From positions 558,001 through 622,000 of the forward strand of contig WBMV01007712.1 of assembly GCA_013396655.1 (NCBI GenBank): a DNA stretch of 64,000 bases, written 5' to 3'. The DNA comes from Campylorhamphus procurvoides. Taxonomy: Eukaryota > Chordata > Aves > Passeriformes > Dendrocolaptidae. A program made the position numbers and the translations under genes. The notes under the pieces were generated by a model. That model was not told where the DNA came from and did not search any database. It saw nothing but the letters and a program-made list of their open reading frames with translations. Shown here in pieces: positions 1 through 13,986 of the stretch; the stretch's first letter is position 1; each line of letters begins with the position of its first letter.

Positions 1-3000
1 CAGGAGAACTAGGTCTTATGAGAAGAAAAATTCTAATTCTAAACTGTTTTAATATTTAGATGTCGATTTCAGTCTCTCGAAGCTACTTGTAAAGAAGGTC
101 ACACATTTTCATGGAGTGCAAATTTAGAAAATTTTTGGTGTACAAAAGTGGAAGTAAAAAGTGTCCCAGTTTTAACTGGCACACTTTGACAATTTAGGAA
201 AGGAAAGAAATTTAATTAGCTTTTTGACAAAATAGATTAAAAAACTTAATACAGCATTGGATTCTTTGTTTATTACCAACATGCAAAGAAAGCACAAAGG
301 AAAATAATAAAGACATTAAGCAGTCATTAGAAGTTACTGCTCTTCAACATTGAGCTCCATTGTCAGGGCTCAGCAAGAACTGACCTCCTCAGTCAGCAAA
401 ATGATGGCCAAGTGGAAATGGCACTTTTGGATGTTTTTTGAAAGTAATTTGCTATTCCCAAAGTTTCACATTCTATCTGTTATGCTTCCTTTAAGATATC
501 AAGTTTATAACATACAATGTTTTATATTAAAATGTTGGAAAAAACCCATAAACCATGTCAATAGAAAGAATAAGCTTATTTAATATTTTGATTTGTTAAA
601 ATTTCATGGGAAAATCTTGGCCTCTGTGTTGCAACTCTCTATTACTCACCTTAATGTGGAAAGATAGTTATCAATACTTCTGTGGGGATCTGACACAAGG
701 ATATTTACTCACAGTAAAGAAATCTGCCATCAAACAAACCTCCTTATTTTAGTGCTTGACTGTCAAGTTAATGACTTTGTTTAAGTCAGAAATGTTCAGA
801 TGAAATGTGCAATGTGGTACATAATGTGATTATTTATTGATGTACAGAGTGTTTAGTTCAGCTTCATGGTTTATTATTACTGTTGGTATTATTATATTTT
901 ATTAACTGACTGTTTTCACTGACATTTAAAGACTTACAAATCCCTTTACTAAAAGATCTGACCCATAAGAGTTGTGGCCTACAAAGTCTCAGGGGAAGCA
1001 AAACCTCAGCAGTGAGGTGATTTAGACATTCAGCTCAGCAAGAAAAAGCAACCTCTGTCTATGGTTTGCACTTTTTCATCAACAGAAATTTCTTAGGATG
1101 TTTGGATTTTTAGGATTTGCTTCCATAATCAGGGGAAAAAAGTAAATATAACTAATGTTTCTGTGCTCCTTCTCGAACTGGAAAATAGCAGGAGTAAAAA
1201 GTGGGAGTGCAGGCGAGATGCTTTTTGCTAGGAAACTAATCTCTCAGATGACGAGCACTGACCCTTCCACCTTCTGTCTGAAAGGGGATGATCATCCTGT
1301 CTGGTCTTGAACTTCCTCTGAAAATTTCAGGGCTGCTCCCATGCTAGATTTCAATCTCTTGCTTGGCATTCTCACTCTAGGATTCACCCACAGTCGTTGT
1401 CTCACCTTTTCTACATTGAAAAAAAGCCCAAAAATTTCTAGTGGACGAGGAATCCAGTGGACTTCCAGAGACCTACTGTCATCTTTTCCCTGTCAACTTC
1501 TGTTCTCCAGACTGTTATGTGTCTCATATCTCTTGGCTATGTGAAGATTGTGATATGTGTTTTTTACAGGAAGGAAGGTTCACCACTCCTGACTTCACAT
1601 ACAGATCCATGAAACCTAAATGACTTCATCTTAAGAACTCAGAATTTGGCTTTATAGGTTAATTTGCATCTGAAACGCTCATATCTCAATTTTCAACTCA
1701 GGCAGACACTGCTTTATATTATTTATGTTTTATAGCACCTTTCAAAGGAGAAAATTAAAATCATTATTTTCTCTTTAAACAAAAATGCAGAACGAAGCAC
1801 TGCCTTCTGCATTAACCCAAAGTGCATGACTCTTATCTCTATCATCAGGTGGGGTTCTTTTCAGTTCAGTTCAAAGTTTAATATTTTTCCTAATCTCTCT
1901 TCCAATTGACTCTATTATATTATGTAGAAAGCTCCTTACATTTAATCCCATCTTTCAGTTCTTCTTGCCATGTATGTTGTATGAATTTTGCTGCTGCTTT
2001 CCAAGCAAAGAGAGCATCTTGCTGAATATATTTTGTCACATTCTAGGTCTCTCCTGTCTGTCCTCATAGGGATATTAAATTAAATAAACTCGAATAAACT
2101 TATGAGCTTCACTAGAGTAAGGCCAACGTGTCTATTAAATTGTTCTTTGCAATATGAGAGCTAAAGAAAAACGGTTAGTTCCAATATAAAATTATGATTA
2201 CTGCTGGGGTGGAAGTGAAATGCACTTTTGAAGCAGGGAGAAAATAACCAGAAGAGGTACAATCTCTTAAACTGTTTAAAATTAACATATTGTACTAAAC
2301 CAAAATTAGGCATAATTGTAGCACTTAATATAACCTGTCAAGAGATATTTTAATGAGCTCAGTTCAGATACTCCTGCCAAAGAACAAGACTATTTTCTGT
2401 TCCATTTCAAAATGTAATTTCAAGCCTTGAAAGATTATTTTTGAATGCTAGTAATATAATAGGTAGTTGAAGTTTGATGTTTTCAAGGCCAATAGTCATC
2501 CTATTTTGGCCTAATATGGTTACTTTTTCACATATTTATCTGCATGAGGACAGATTCTAGCCCAACCAAATAAGACATCTTTTGTACAACAGAAAAAAAG
2601 TTTTCATTTTTCTTATCTTTTGCTGTAAAAAAAAAAAAACCCTAAATAATTCATCATACTTTAGGTAGTAAAATCAATAGATTTTGAAATACTAATTACT
2701 TAATAGCTTCATTTTTTGACAGGGTAGTAGGCACATAAAGTTCTTTTATAATCTGGGTAAAAATGCCTGCTAAAGTAGTCTATTGATCTATTTTTATTAT
2801 GAAAGCTTAATTAGTGCAAAAAGTAAACCAGCATCATAAATTAATTGAAATACATTTTTCAGTTTTGATTAATAAAATTATGATTTTCTTATCTACTGTG
2901 CCTGACTCCTTTTTCCCTGCATATTTAGAGTTAGTTCCCTGCTGGATCTATACATACCACTGTATGCCTTGTTCCTCTACTTGTCTGTGTGTAAGTGCTC

Positions 3001-5218
3001 CTGATCAAAGAGTTCTGTTCAATTTTGTAATTCAAGTGTATTTTTAAAACCATTGTACAGGGGGCTCTTTACTGCTGAGAAATTTGCACAGTCAAATTTT
3101 TTAGTCTATTTTTTCATCATGAGAGTAACCTAAGATGATACTTCTCTTGAACACCAACTTGGTAAAAACAGAAAAGAACTATAATGAGGTCTTTGTGAGG
3201 ATTAAATGTAATTTCTGTCTTTTCTGTAGCAAGTTGCACATCTGTACAAATAATATCTGCAATACAGTGGAAAGAAAACAGATGTTATTGTGTAAATACC
3301 AGCACTCCTTAGAAAAGTATTATAGCAGAATAGAACTATATGAAATTCGAATCGAGTGGACTAGTGGGGAACTCCCTTGTGCAAACTAAGTCTATGAAAT
3401 TGCATAAGGTCAAACAGAAGAATCCATTTAGGAGGTTATTTAATTAAAGTCTCATCACTGAGGTCCACAAGTTTCGGTAAATAATAAGTAAAGTTATGCA
3501 GCCTCAGGAGTGCAACACACACCTTCAGCAGTCAACTTTCCAGTAGAAATAATCTCCACACAAATTGCTTTCTGGATATCACTAGTAGAATATTGGATGG
3601 TACATTTATTATTCTGTGGGAGTCTGCATGTCTCCAAGGAAAGCAGCTCTTGCTAAACAGTGGGTATTTATGTGGAAACAATCCAATATATCTAACAGTC
3701 AGGAGATTTTGTGCCATAGTTACTGAAAACTTCTGTTTCTTAAAGGCCAATATAATGCACAAACACTTTGGTAGGTTTGTTTCTCAAATAAAGGTATTCC
3801 AAACAAATAATAAAGGTATTTCTGGACTTTCAATTTTATGTATTTATTACAAAGATGAAGTTCAGAAACTATTAAAGAACTTTATTTGTAGCTAGAAAGC
3901 CTTTAGTTAAGTAATCTTCACTGTACTCTATCACAAGTGTATCAAAGAGGCATTTTCAGTATCAAAGAGTACAGCTGCAGTAATTTTGTTACCCTGAATT
4001 CTCTGACATCTTTGCTAGATTTTTATATTTTCAGTGGCTGACACTTTCCATCAAAAACCAGCCTGATGGATTTGTTTTCATTACACCTTTGCAGTTAGAT
4101 ACTCCTGCAGAAGTTTACTCAAAACACATTATGACCACAGTCAGTAGCTTAATGTATTTGTGATTAGGGATCCTCTGATCTTCAGCTGTTCAGATCACTA
4201 CAGTTACTATCTACACAGCTACATGAAAACACAGAGAAGGGTTTCTGTTATTTGTATAGTTTTTAATATTTAAACATGGAAGTCTCTTATTAACATAGTC
4301 TCTTTTTTTTTTCCTGAAGTGTCAAAAAAATTTCAAATTTCAAAATTTTCAATAATGAGAAGCTCGATAACTACCACAGAGATGCTCAGGGACCCTGAGA
4401 TGCTGAGGTCTAATAGGGCAGACAGACAAGTGTCCCATCTCACCTGGCTCTTATGCTTGATGGTGTGTGTGTGGAGTTTATTGTCATGCAGTTTGGTGTG
4501 CATGAGCACACTTACCACATGTGTGCTACTCACCTAATGGACTTCTGTCCATCATGAACTGGATAAATTTTTCTGGCACTCTATAGTCAAACATATGAAA
4601 GGTTGGAATACTAAGTGATTAGCTGAATCAGTGTTAACAAAAATGAAGAAAGGCATATCAGACTTCTCAGTTCAGGGGGAATTATCGTCAGTTTCAGAGT
4701 TAACATTTAGAAAGGTGGATCAGAATAAAATGGGGGAAAGTAATAGCACATTCAGCATTGCATTTAGACATGAGCTACTAGACTCCTTAATAACCCTGAG
4801 AAGTGCTTCGAGAATTACTAAAATAAACATTTAAAATATGCTTCCAGAAAGTGAAAAGGTGTTAACTGGTGATGAGAAGAATTTGCTTTTCTAATGTCCT
4901 TACAGAAGTGGCATGAGATCTAAGAATCTAAAAGTGTGAGATAGGAAGTGTGAATGTCAAAAACATTCTAAAATTATCACCGTTTTTTAGAATTAAGTGA
5001 TAATGTGTTTGAAATATCATATTAAAGATGCAGGAAGAAAAAGTAGACACATCTGAAATTCCTGTAAGAAAGCGTTACTGAATTTAAGGTTGCTTGATCT
5101 CTGCACCTAAAACTTCTGTGGTTTGAGTCTCTGAATTCTACTTCCCCAACAGCTGACAGGAACCATTGCCAAGGAACTTGTCTCAGTCTAAGCTCTTTGG
5201 GAAAGAGGAAACAGAATA
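1..5218. other. Unique AT-rich non-coding stretch
   Basis: No gene, RNA gene or known interspersed repeat was recognised on either strand. Open frames are short (the longest is 100 codons at 3593-3895, +) and carry no domain or signal I know. They overlap antisense frames, as expected by chance. An A13 run lies at 2627-2639. Small imperfect direct repeats occur near 3785-3815 (ATAAAGGTATT twice) and 3938-3970 (GTATCAAAGAG twice). A short TG run lies at about 4461-4473. This is most likely intergenic or intronic DNA. Confidence 0.7.
2627..2639 (+). repeat. A13 homopolymer run
   Basis: Thirteen consecutive A, followed by CCCTAAATAA. No LINE or SINE body was recognised immediately upstream, so this is treated as a simple run rather than a retroposon tail. 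Confidence 0.85.
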
Positions 5219-5706
5219 GAGTCACAGAATCATTTAGGTTGGAAAAGACCTTTAAGACCATTAAGTCCAGCTGTTAACCTCCCACTGCCAAGTCCACCAC
5301 TAAGTCATGTCCCCACATGCCACATATATACGCCTTTTAAGTACCTCCAGGGATGGTGACTCCACCCCTTCCATAGGCTGTTCCAATGCTTGACAGTCAT
5401 TTCAATGGAGAAATTTTTCCTAATATCCAATATGAACCTCCTCTGATGCAGCTTGAGGCCATTCCTCTTGTCCTATCTGCTGTTACTTGAGAGAAAAGGC
5501 TCACCCCCACCTGGCTCCTCTCAGGTAGTTGTAGAGCAACACAATCCACCTGAGCCTCCTTTTCTCCAGGCTAAACACCCCCATCTCCCTCAGCTGCTCC
5601 TCACAGGTCTGTGCTCCAGATCCTTCACCAGCTCTGTTGCCCTTCTCTGGACTCACTTCAGCCCCTCAAAGTCTTCCCTGTAGTCAGGGGCCCAGAACAG
5701 AACAGA
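5219..5706 (-). repeat. CR1 LINE fragment, 5'-truncated, antisense
   Basis: CR1 is the dominant avian non-LTR retrotransposon and moves by target-primed reverse transcription, which commonly leaves 5'-truncated copies. On the + strand this copy begins with the reverse-complemented CR1 3' end (GTCACAGAATCA, then GGTTGGAAAAGACC). It continues with recognisable CR1 landmarks in the right order: CCTCCAGGGATGGTGACTCC, TTTTTCCTAATATCCAATAT, GAGGCCATTCCTCTTGTCCT, CTCCTTTTCTCCAGGCTAAA, CCCTTCTCTGGACTCACTTC and GGGGCCCAGAAC. Homology fades after about 5706. About 490 bp of the 3' part are present. Open frames here (for example 5453-5683 and 5611-5946) are not genes. Subfamily was not determined. Confidence 0.95.
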
Positions 5707-8700
5707 GGGCAGGAACAGGAGGGTGTCTGTGTTCCTACCCAACCTGCAGGAGCTGAGAATTTTCCAAAGTGTGTGATTTCTTCAAGGAAAATATGTTCTG
5801 ATTGCCTAGTTCCTTCCCATCTTCCCAGCATAATACGATCCTGTACTTCAGCAATCATGATTCATCAGTATGGGATAGTACACAGGAACCCTATGCTGGA
5901 TGCTCTGTTTCAGAAAAAATCCTATCATAAATCATGCCTTTGTTGAGATAGAAAATCAATTTTTAAACTTAAAAGCATGAGAATGATACCAAAGAGAATT
6001 GCTGGGGTTAGTCTGCTGACACAGAGAGGTTAAGCCAATCCAAAATGATCATACTGCAATACAGCAAATGTTGAAATGCCAATGTCCTACTCTTTGCTTA
6101 CCCTGTCTGCCTCTGTTAATATCACAGTTATACTCAATAGAATTATTTTTAAGTGAATTGTAATCAATTTCACTTTCTATTCAAGCCAGCCAAGGAGGAA
6201 ACACAGGGAGACTTTCACTGTAATTCTGTACATAAACCTGAACTCTATTTTGTACTTCATATGAGGAATATTTACATGACACCTGGGCCCAGCTGGTGGA
6301 CACTGTTCTTTACACAAAAATGTAGATTCTGATATTCAAAGCCTGCATATCCTATTGGCTCATAGTGTCACAGTTTCAGAAATAGACTCTGAAAAATACA
6401 CCACAAAAGCATTTTATTGTTAGCACTGAGTAGGCCAAAAGGCTGGGTTATTCTTTATCTGTCACGACAAGAATAGGGTGATGGAATTTGAGAGAAGATT
6501 CAAATTTCACCTGGTGCTTTGCTGCAGAAGTCTCTGCTAAGGGAAAAAGGCTGCTTTATTTAGAAATGCATCTTTCTCTTTTCAGTAGCATCTACTGTCT
6601 GCCTTGTCCCATTCTGGATTTTAAAAGACCTTTGACTGCATTGTTTCTTACTGCTTGCCTTATTTCCTAAATTACTGTAATTTGTCAATCTGCAAGTTTT
6701 TCTTCTAGTTATACTAAAGAAGAAGCCCAAACCCCAAATACTGACCAGGTTTTATTTCTGACTTTCTAGGTTACTTCTGCCTACATTTTACTAATTCCAT
6801 TTATCCTGAAAGCCTCACTATGACCTATGTTTTAACTGTATTTATAAAACATAGATTTGAATAGAAAATGTCTCAAAACCCCACGTTTATAAGGAAGGCA
6901 TGAATATAAACACTTCCTAAATCTGATAGCTTCTTCTGAATCAGTTATATATTAATGCAGATGTATCATCCATATGATGCTTTGTATTCCCTGGATGCTG
7001 CCATGGATAAGATTGCCTTCCTTAGTGCTGTTTTATACTTCTTAGTGCAAAAGTATCCTAAAAATATTAGCAAAACATCTGGGCTAAGTACAAAACAGAA
7101 ATAGCTTTCTTTCCTTCAAAACTTCTAATAAAAAATCCTTCTAATAACCTTATATACAACTTTCCTTGTTACTGTATGTTATCATAGCACTAATCACTAT
7201 TTCACTAAATTTCATTACTTTGTGTTGGCATTGGGAGGAAGTGAAAATTCTTGTTAATGTAGGTTGAAAAATTACAACTTAATAAACTCTGAAGAGTTTA
7301 TAGCTTAAAGGCGAGAAACAAAGCACAGGGAAAAGGGGACTCTCTGAAGCATCCTGTTCTGTGACTGTTTATGTCTTTATCTGAAATATTTTTTCTTTTG
7401 GTTGGCTGGGTCTGGTCTGTAAAGACAAAAGTAGAAGAGGAAAGATAAAGGTGGCAACTGCAAAAGATAGAAAGCTAAAGCCAAAACAGAGAGGAAGGGT
7501 ATTGCAGGCAATGAGAGGAGCTTTATGGAAGCCTTTTCAGAAGGGATGAAAAGAGTTGCCTTCCTTCAAGGTGGAATATAAGGTGTGGGTTCTAGGAAGT
7601 GTGATCTCAAACAGAGTCTGCTTACACTCAGGCTTAGGTGAAAATTAGAGAGAAAGAGTTCAGATAACTTAAATTTAGAATTTTATGCGTCTCAGATTAC
7701 TGCCACTGTTAAATAAACTGTTCTGTAAGAGTAAGGTTTTATATATTTCCTCAATAACAAAATAAATAGGTCTTGGAAAATGGAGTTTAGAAATTAAGAA
7801 AAATGTATTTGACTATTTTGACTTTTTTTATTTTTTTTTAATTATTTTAACTTTTCCAAAAGGTGAAGCAAATAGAAGTTTGCAGAAAATGGGACACAAG
7901 TCCAAGTTTTGTATTTTTGCTTACCAGTTTATAGAACTCCCATATTAATGATTTTTCTGAAGTAGATTATTTCTGAATTACAGAAATAATTTCATTTTCT
8001 TACCTTTTTATAATAGTTTATGAGGACTGCTTCATCTTGCCTCTGTGCTTAGCATAAACCTCAGCTGTAACTTGTAATCTGCACAGGCAACCTGGAGAGT
8101 TTGCTCTTCAGGCAGAGTGCCTCTTTAGCTTCCTTTAAAGTTGGAGATATTAAAATTTGAGCTTCCTTTTAGGTTTTTCCTTTTTATTCTTTTTAAATAA
8201 ACAATAGCTTGGTTCTTCTTTAAATCTTGTTTAACTTAAAAGCTCCTGAAATCCTCAAGAAAGAACACCATGCATAAAAAGATAGTGAAAGACAGGGAAA
8301 TAACATCAGACAAATATTCTGACTTCAGTTTATTTCTTTTACTGGGACAGAAATATGAAAACTCTTTATTTCAAAAGTAAAATGGATTTAAATTGATATG
8401 CAGTTGTAAAATATATTAGTTAACTGGTGGAAGATATCTTTCTTTTTCATAAAACTGCTGAACCCTACGTACAGTAACTTTTCTGGGACAAGGACTACTC
8501 TGATCTGAGCCAGTTTTTATCACAACTAACGTACTGTTGTTCCAAAGTTTGATCTCAGTGAGTCAAATATTGTTGTGCCTTCTGGCATGCAAAGATATTT
8601 TTTCCCCTCTACTTCAGGGGGAATGCAGCCCTAACACAAGAGCATATAGTCTTCAGAGGAAAGCATTGCCACTATTGTCCATATGCGGCAAAGGCAGGAT

Positions 8701-8964
8701 ACAAATTCTCCTTGGTACTTCATAGATTCCTGAAAGAGAAAGGGGAACATCAAAGTGGGTATTTTAAATAAATGTCTTTGCCTTGATTTAGATTCAGACT
8801 TGCATACTTGTGCTGGGCCAATGTTTTTCCTTGAGTACGAACAGCCCGGGATAATTTGGAGTGCAGTGTGCTGCTTTACTGTTTCTAGATATATCTGAAG
8901 GTGGCTGATAAAAAGGAAAAATGGTTTATGGCTAATTATTCCTTTGATGTCAGCAGGATGGACC
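5707..8964. other. Unique non-coding stretch
   Basis: No gene or recognised repeat. A purine-rich tract on the + strand covers roughly 7425-7580. A short inverted repeat, ATAAACTC / GAGTTTAT with a 4-nt loop, lies at 7282-7301. A minus-strand segment around 8004-8095 has a GTAAGA-type donor and a plausible acceptor, but all three frames contain stops. At most it could be a non-coding exon, and chance is more likely. Confidence 0.65.
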
Positions 8965-9076
8965 TTTTAGGAAGGGCTGTGCAGGCAGTACAGTCCCTCA
9001 GGGTGTTCCTGTCCCAGGGTGGGTCACCTACGGCCACAGACCCCGGAGCAGCCAGCATGGGTCACTGCATCCTTAT
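8965..9076. repeat. GC-rich block, possible unclassified interspersed repeat fragment
   Basis: A block of about 110 bp is clearly richer in G and C, and in CpG, than the AT-rich DNA around it. It contains words such as TGTCCCAGGGTGGGTCACC and CAGCCAGCATGGGTCACTGC, in which GGGTCAC recurs after about 40 bp. The look is reminiscent of LTR or GC-rich retroelement pieces common in birds, but I cannot assign a family. It could equally be a short unique regulatory segment. The next 200 bp contain TGATAAAGCTGCTG twice in near-identical form (9113-9125 and 9207-9219). Confidence 0.25.
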
Positions 9077-12000
9077 ATAGGTGAATCTATTCCAAACTCC
9101 AGGGAGTGCTGCTGATAAAGCTGCTGTTTATGTCCTCCCCAAAGGCATTATTTGTTGAAAAGCAATTAGTAGATGCAGTCTTCTGCTGCTTTATGTTCAT
9201 TTTGTGATAAAGCTGCTGATAAAGATTAGATACCGGCATATCATCCTTCAGTCAAAATAAAACAGTTCCTAATTTGAACATCAGATCTCCACAGGCTGTC
9301 CCTGCTGACCCTTCCAGCTATGCATCTGCAATATTTTGTAGCTCTTAAGTTGAACCTTATAAAAATAACATTGCTGATATGAAAATGCTTTCGTCCCTCA
9401 CAATGCCCTCAAGATATGTTGCAGCTTTCTTTGTAATCTTTGATTTTTTTTTTAAATCTTGTTGAAGAAGGAATATATGAGAAAGAGCATAGTAGTGGAA
9501 GAAAAAAAATAAAAACAAACAGAAAAACAGCGATCCAATACTTTTAAATATAAAAAACATGTTTTCCTCAGACTTTCCAAGGTATTTTGCATTGGTCTTG
9601 TTGAAATTAGTGATAGCATCTCCAGTACACAGAATGGGATCAGAGTTCACTTCAGTGCTGGGTGCTTTTGAAACTCCTTTTCCATTGCTACTTAGCAGTG
9701 ACCTTCATTTTCCTTTCCCTGAGTTAGTAAACAGCTTTGGAAATACTTGTTAAAAACAGAACATGGACTTCCAGTTGGAAAGTGTAGAAAGAGGCAGCCA
9801 GACCACCTGCCATTGCTTAAATTGCTGTGACTATTAGGTTAATTTTAATTCACTTAGGTTCAGTCCATGTCTGTTTTTCTTTTTCCGTCCAGATAAGCAG
9901 AGGAAGCAGGTGGAGGCTTTTATTGCTATAATTGGCTGTATTTTAGCAATGTGTCAAGCAGAGCAGACTGTGGAGGAGGAGGGCATCACATGCTGGGGTA
10001 GGTAGGTATAAGTTCATTGCCCTTGTATAATGTGGTGATTTTAATGATGCTAACACTGATCAAACCCTGAAAAATATAGAAGGGGGACAGTTTTATTGTT
10101 ATGAAAGTTAAAATGTGAGCTTTGTAGTAGTAAGTCCTCACAGTGGCTTATGATAGGCAACTTTTTCTCTGGAAACATCTGTAAAGCTTTAAAGCTCCTC
10201 TAAAACCTTGGTCTCTTTGAAGTCCAGAAGCATTTTGGAAGGGTCTTCAATGTTAATAGGTTTCCTGGTGGGTTTTCCCTGCAGAGGTGCCAGGAAACAC
10301 CTTCATTTTTTTTGCCACCCAAGAGTCTCACTGAAACAGACACAAAAACCTAACCAATGTGTCTGCTGGTGTTTTGCATTAAATTATGTAGGTCAAGAAA
10401 AAGGAGTGTAAGATATTTTTAAAGGCATTAATTTTCCTTGTCTTCTGTGCGGTTTCCATCATTGTGCTCTTCCAGAGGAGGTTTTGCTTGTGCAGTATTT
10501 GATGTCTTGTATTACTGCTGTCAAGGCTTGACAAATTATGCAGAATATTAGTAGATTTGTAGGACTTTTAAATTGAACGAGATCATTTTCACAGGAATTA
10601 CTAAGAGTATAATGGATACCTTTAGTAATTTTAGTTTTGAAGTTAGGTCTGCTGTGTTTATTTACTCTTCTGGTTTTGTCTGCACACAATAGAGAGAAAG
10701 ATATCACATTTTTTAAATCCTATTGAGCTTACAGTTATTCAAAGGAAATCTTTTAAAGTTGTAGACATTAATTCAGTAGCTTTAACAAGGGTTTAATTAA
10801 ATTAATATTGAGACAGTAAAGTTTATGCTATTTTATACTAATGAAATCTATGTGGCCTCAATAAGTTACTAATCATAATATCAAATATGACAGTAGAAAT
10901 AGTATGGGCCTGGAAATTGAGTAGCTAGTGTTTATTTATTGAATAAAGAGTTGATTTAACTACTCATTTCCCCTCATATTTCAGTACCTTTAATGGTCTG
11001 AAATTCTCAATCCGAATGATGGCTGCATCTTTAGCTGTCAGCAAATAAAATAGAAAACAAGAACCAGACTGTCACAGACCTTTTGAACACAACTAAGAAA
11101 TCCCTCTCCTTTCTCATTACATATAGAAAATGAACTTTCTCTTCTGTAGAAGGGAATTCTAAGTATCTAGGTTAAAGGGAAGAGAACAGTTACTAAATAA
11201 TAGTCACAATCCCCTATGTGTACCCTGAGAAGTTCCTCTCTTTTCCTAAGCGACCATAACTCATATGCTTGTGTTTGAAATGCCATTCCTTACACCCAGA
11301 AACATTTCTAAGCCCAGGATGACTCACATCAATGAATGTAAATCAGATAGATGTATTTGGGATAGATCTGCAGTGGGGGAAAATCAGCACGACTCCATGG
11401 ATTGGTAGGAACTACACCTTGGAGTCATTGAGGGTCTGCAACAGCAAAGACAAATTTATACTGGGCTGGATTTGATCCCATGGGACTTGCTTAACATAGA
11501 TCTCTGTTCCCTCTTGCCATATAACAAACTCTTGGAATTGATTGATATTATCACAGGACACTAGAAAATGCATCAGTGGCATAATGTTATTCTGCAGGCA
11601 TTGTAAGCCTCCATCTCCAAACATAGGAGCCCTATTAAATTACATTTTTTTTTTCCTAGCTGAAAATTCTACTACTTGTTTTCTTTTTTTTCCCCAACTA
11701 TATTGGAGGGTGAGGTAGATTTCCTCTACTAACTGTGTTATAACATTAAAGTAACAATTTTTTGTTCTAAGGTTGACATTTCTATAGTTTCACATTTTTT
11801 ACCTGTTTTTATAGATAGTGTTTGCCACGTTAAATTGGAGAAAAACAGTGCAGTGCTCACGTTAATTTTACCAACGTAAATAATTGTATTGGTTTTTTAA
11901 AAAAATATTTTCGTTAGTCCTTTTCTATCATGCCAGAGAACCTTTGCTCAGAAAAATTCAAACTGATTTATGGATAAGTAAGTAACAATGGCTGCTAAAA

Positions 12001-13660
12001 AAAAGAAAATAGTATTTCATCTCATAGGTAAAATCATAGACAATATCTTTGTATTATCTGAATATAAATCAGTAAAACATTTGGCTTTTAGTAACTTCAA
12101 AGTTTAGATAAATATTTTCAGCAGAAATCAGTCTTGTAGGAAAAGACAATTAAAAAACTTCATCCTGACATTTCAACTCTCATGCTGATCTCAGCTCTGA
12201 AATGGTTGGCACATGTAATGATCTTTGATTCTGGGGACTTGGGATATGATTCCTTCTTTCCCAGAATGTTTTATCATCTTACTGAGGTGCAAGCCCTGAG
12301 CAGGTTTTTAGGGGCAACATTTCAGGAGGGCTTTTGAAGGCCTTGTATAGGTTATAGGTGCTTGGAGCTTGTCCTTTTGAACTTTAGTGAAGCTCATTTC
12401 TATCATTTACCAATTAAAGAAAATGTCTTAAGAAAACTCTTCATAAAGAAAACTCTATTTCAAGCTTTGTCTTGAGGTTTTACTGTCAGTGGATTAATGC
12501 CCTGACTACCTTATGCTCTTCCCACACCTCTCTAAGACCTGATTTTAATTGTAATTTCAACAACTAGCAAAATTTATGATGGTTCAAACTGAGTTCCCAC
12601 ATTTGTAGACTTCATAAAAGTGCCAACTAGGATTAGCCAAGTCTTTATCTTCCAGCAAAGCCCTCATCTGAGCTGAACTGTGCTGGGAAATGTGAAACCA
12701 ACTTGCTCTTCCCCTGGCATCTTGCCTCATCCACTGGCATCTTCTTTTCTGGGATAATTCTCCAGGGCTTTAACATGTTGGTGCGCAAACCAAAGCAATA
12801 CCCCTATTTATGCGAATGTTAAGTGCAAATTGAAACAGGCATATCAAAAGCTTAGAAAGAGATATTGTGAGAGAACATTTTTTTTCTTCTGTTTTCTCCA
12901 CTGTCTTTTTCTAACTACTGACTTAGTCCATCTGGAAGGCAGACAGCACAGGTCCTGCATAGCTGAAGGGCTTTGCAGGAGATACCAATATGTCCTGAGG
13001 GACAACAGTGTATGCCTCACCCTCCCTATTATATGCATACATTTCCTGGCCCCTGGTATTTAGGATTGCAGTGATAAATTGCCTACTTGTATAACCACAG
13101 TTTTTATGAATATTTCATTTTATGCAAAGCATTTGTCCTGCTGAAAGCAAAAGTAACTGCTCCATATTTTTAGCTTTTGTTGCTAAAGATAAATCCAGTT
13201 GTTTCAGATACTTGACACAAGAATGCCAATTTATGTCAGTCTTTTAGCCATGGGGTTGATCTCCAAACTCATTTCTTTATAAAACTTTCCCTTGTCTTTA
13301 GATGTCAGAAACATTTTTCATGCTTCTCTTTCACATAGGTCTGTATTTTAATGAGCATCTTCAGCAATTGTTGCGGGGTTTCTAGATCACTTTTGTACAT
13401 ATGGAAAGTGGAAGATATAAAGGATGAACAGGGTTCATCATACCTGGGTGGTCATTTTTGGATTTTAATTACCTAAATTATATTTGTCATTGTTTTGTCA
13501 CTTTTTATATTTATTTTAAAAAAAATTTTGTTTGTAGCCCTGATCTAGTCACAGATCAAATGAAAGGAATTAATTAATGGATTAATGCAGTAATTTGCAA
13601 GAAATCAAAATCAGTTTTAAAAATAGTTATCAAAAAGTGTTATTAAAATCTGTCATGTTT
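9077..13660. other. Unique non-coding stretch
   Basis: No gene, RNA gene or recognised mobile element. Open frames are at most 97 codons, without recognisable domains. Several T-rich and A-rich runs of 8-11 bases occur (for example near 9446, 11646 and 13518). Nothing else stands out. Confidence 0.65.
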
Positions 13661-13677
13661 GGGGAGGGGAGGGGGGG
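13661..13677 (+). other. G-quadruplex-forming motif
   Basis: Three adjacent G-tracts, G4-A-G4-A-G7, can supply four runs of three or more G with single-base loops. This satisfies the usual G3+N1-7 rule on the + strand. It sits in an otherwise AT-rich segment. Homopolymer-rich G tracts are also prone to sequencing error. Confidence 0.6.
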
Positions 13678-13986
13678 AGTAATCTCCTTTAGTAGCCAAA
13701 TTGAATATAGATTACTTTTCAGTACGGACATGTAAGAGAGTGAGTCCTATGAGCTCCATCTGTGGAAGAAATTGGTTGGTGCTGGATCTTTAAGTCAAAG
13801 TTGGCCTCATATGGCACAAGAATTTTACATTATATGGAATATAATAGTAAAGAATGGAAATTTGGCTATAATTTCCCAGTTTAAAAGTTCATAACACTTG
13901 GATTTGTGGTATTCCTAGGAGGAAAAATATCGTGACTGAACAATTTGAAAATGTGAGTCTCTTTCATGTTAATTATTTAATACCAG

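Noticed and set aside
3190..3240. GTGAGGATTAAATG resembling part of a MIR SINE
   Set aside because: Only a dozen bases match and neither flank continues the MIR consensus.
5453..5946. Two plus frames (76 and 111 codons) and an opposing minus frame
   Set aside because: They fall largely on an antisense CR1 fragment.
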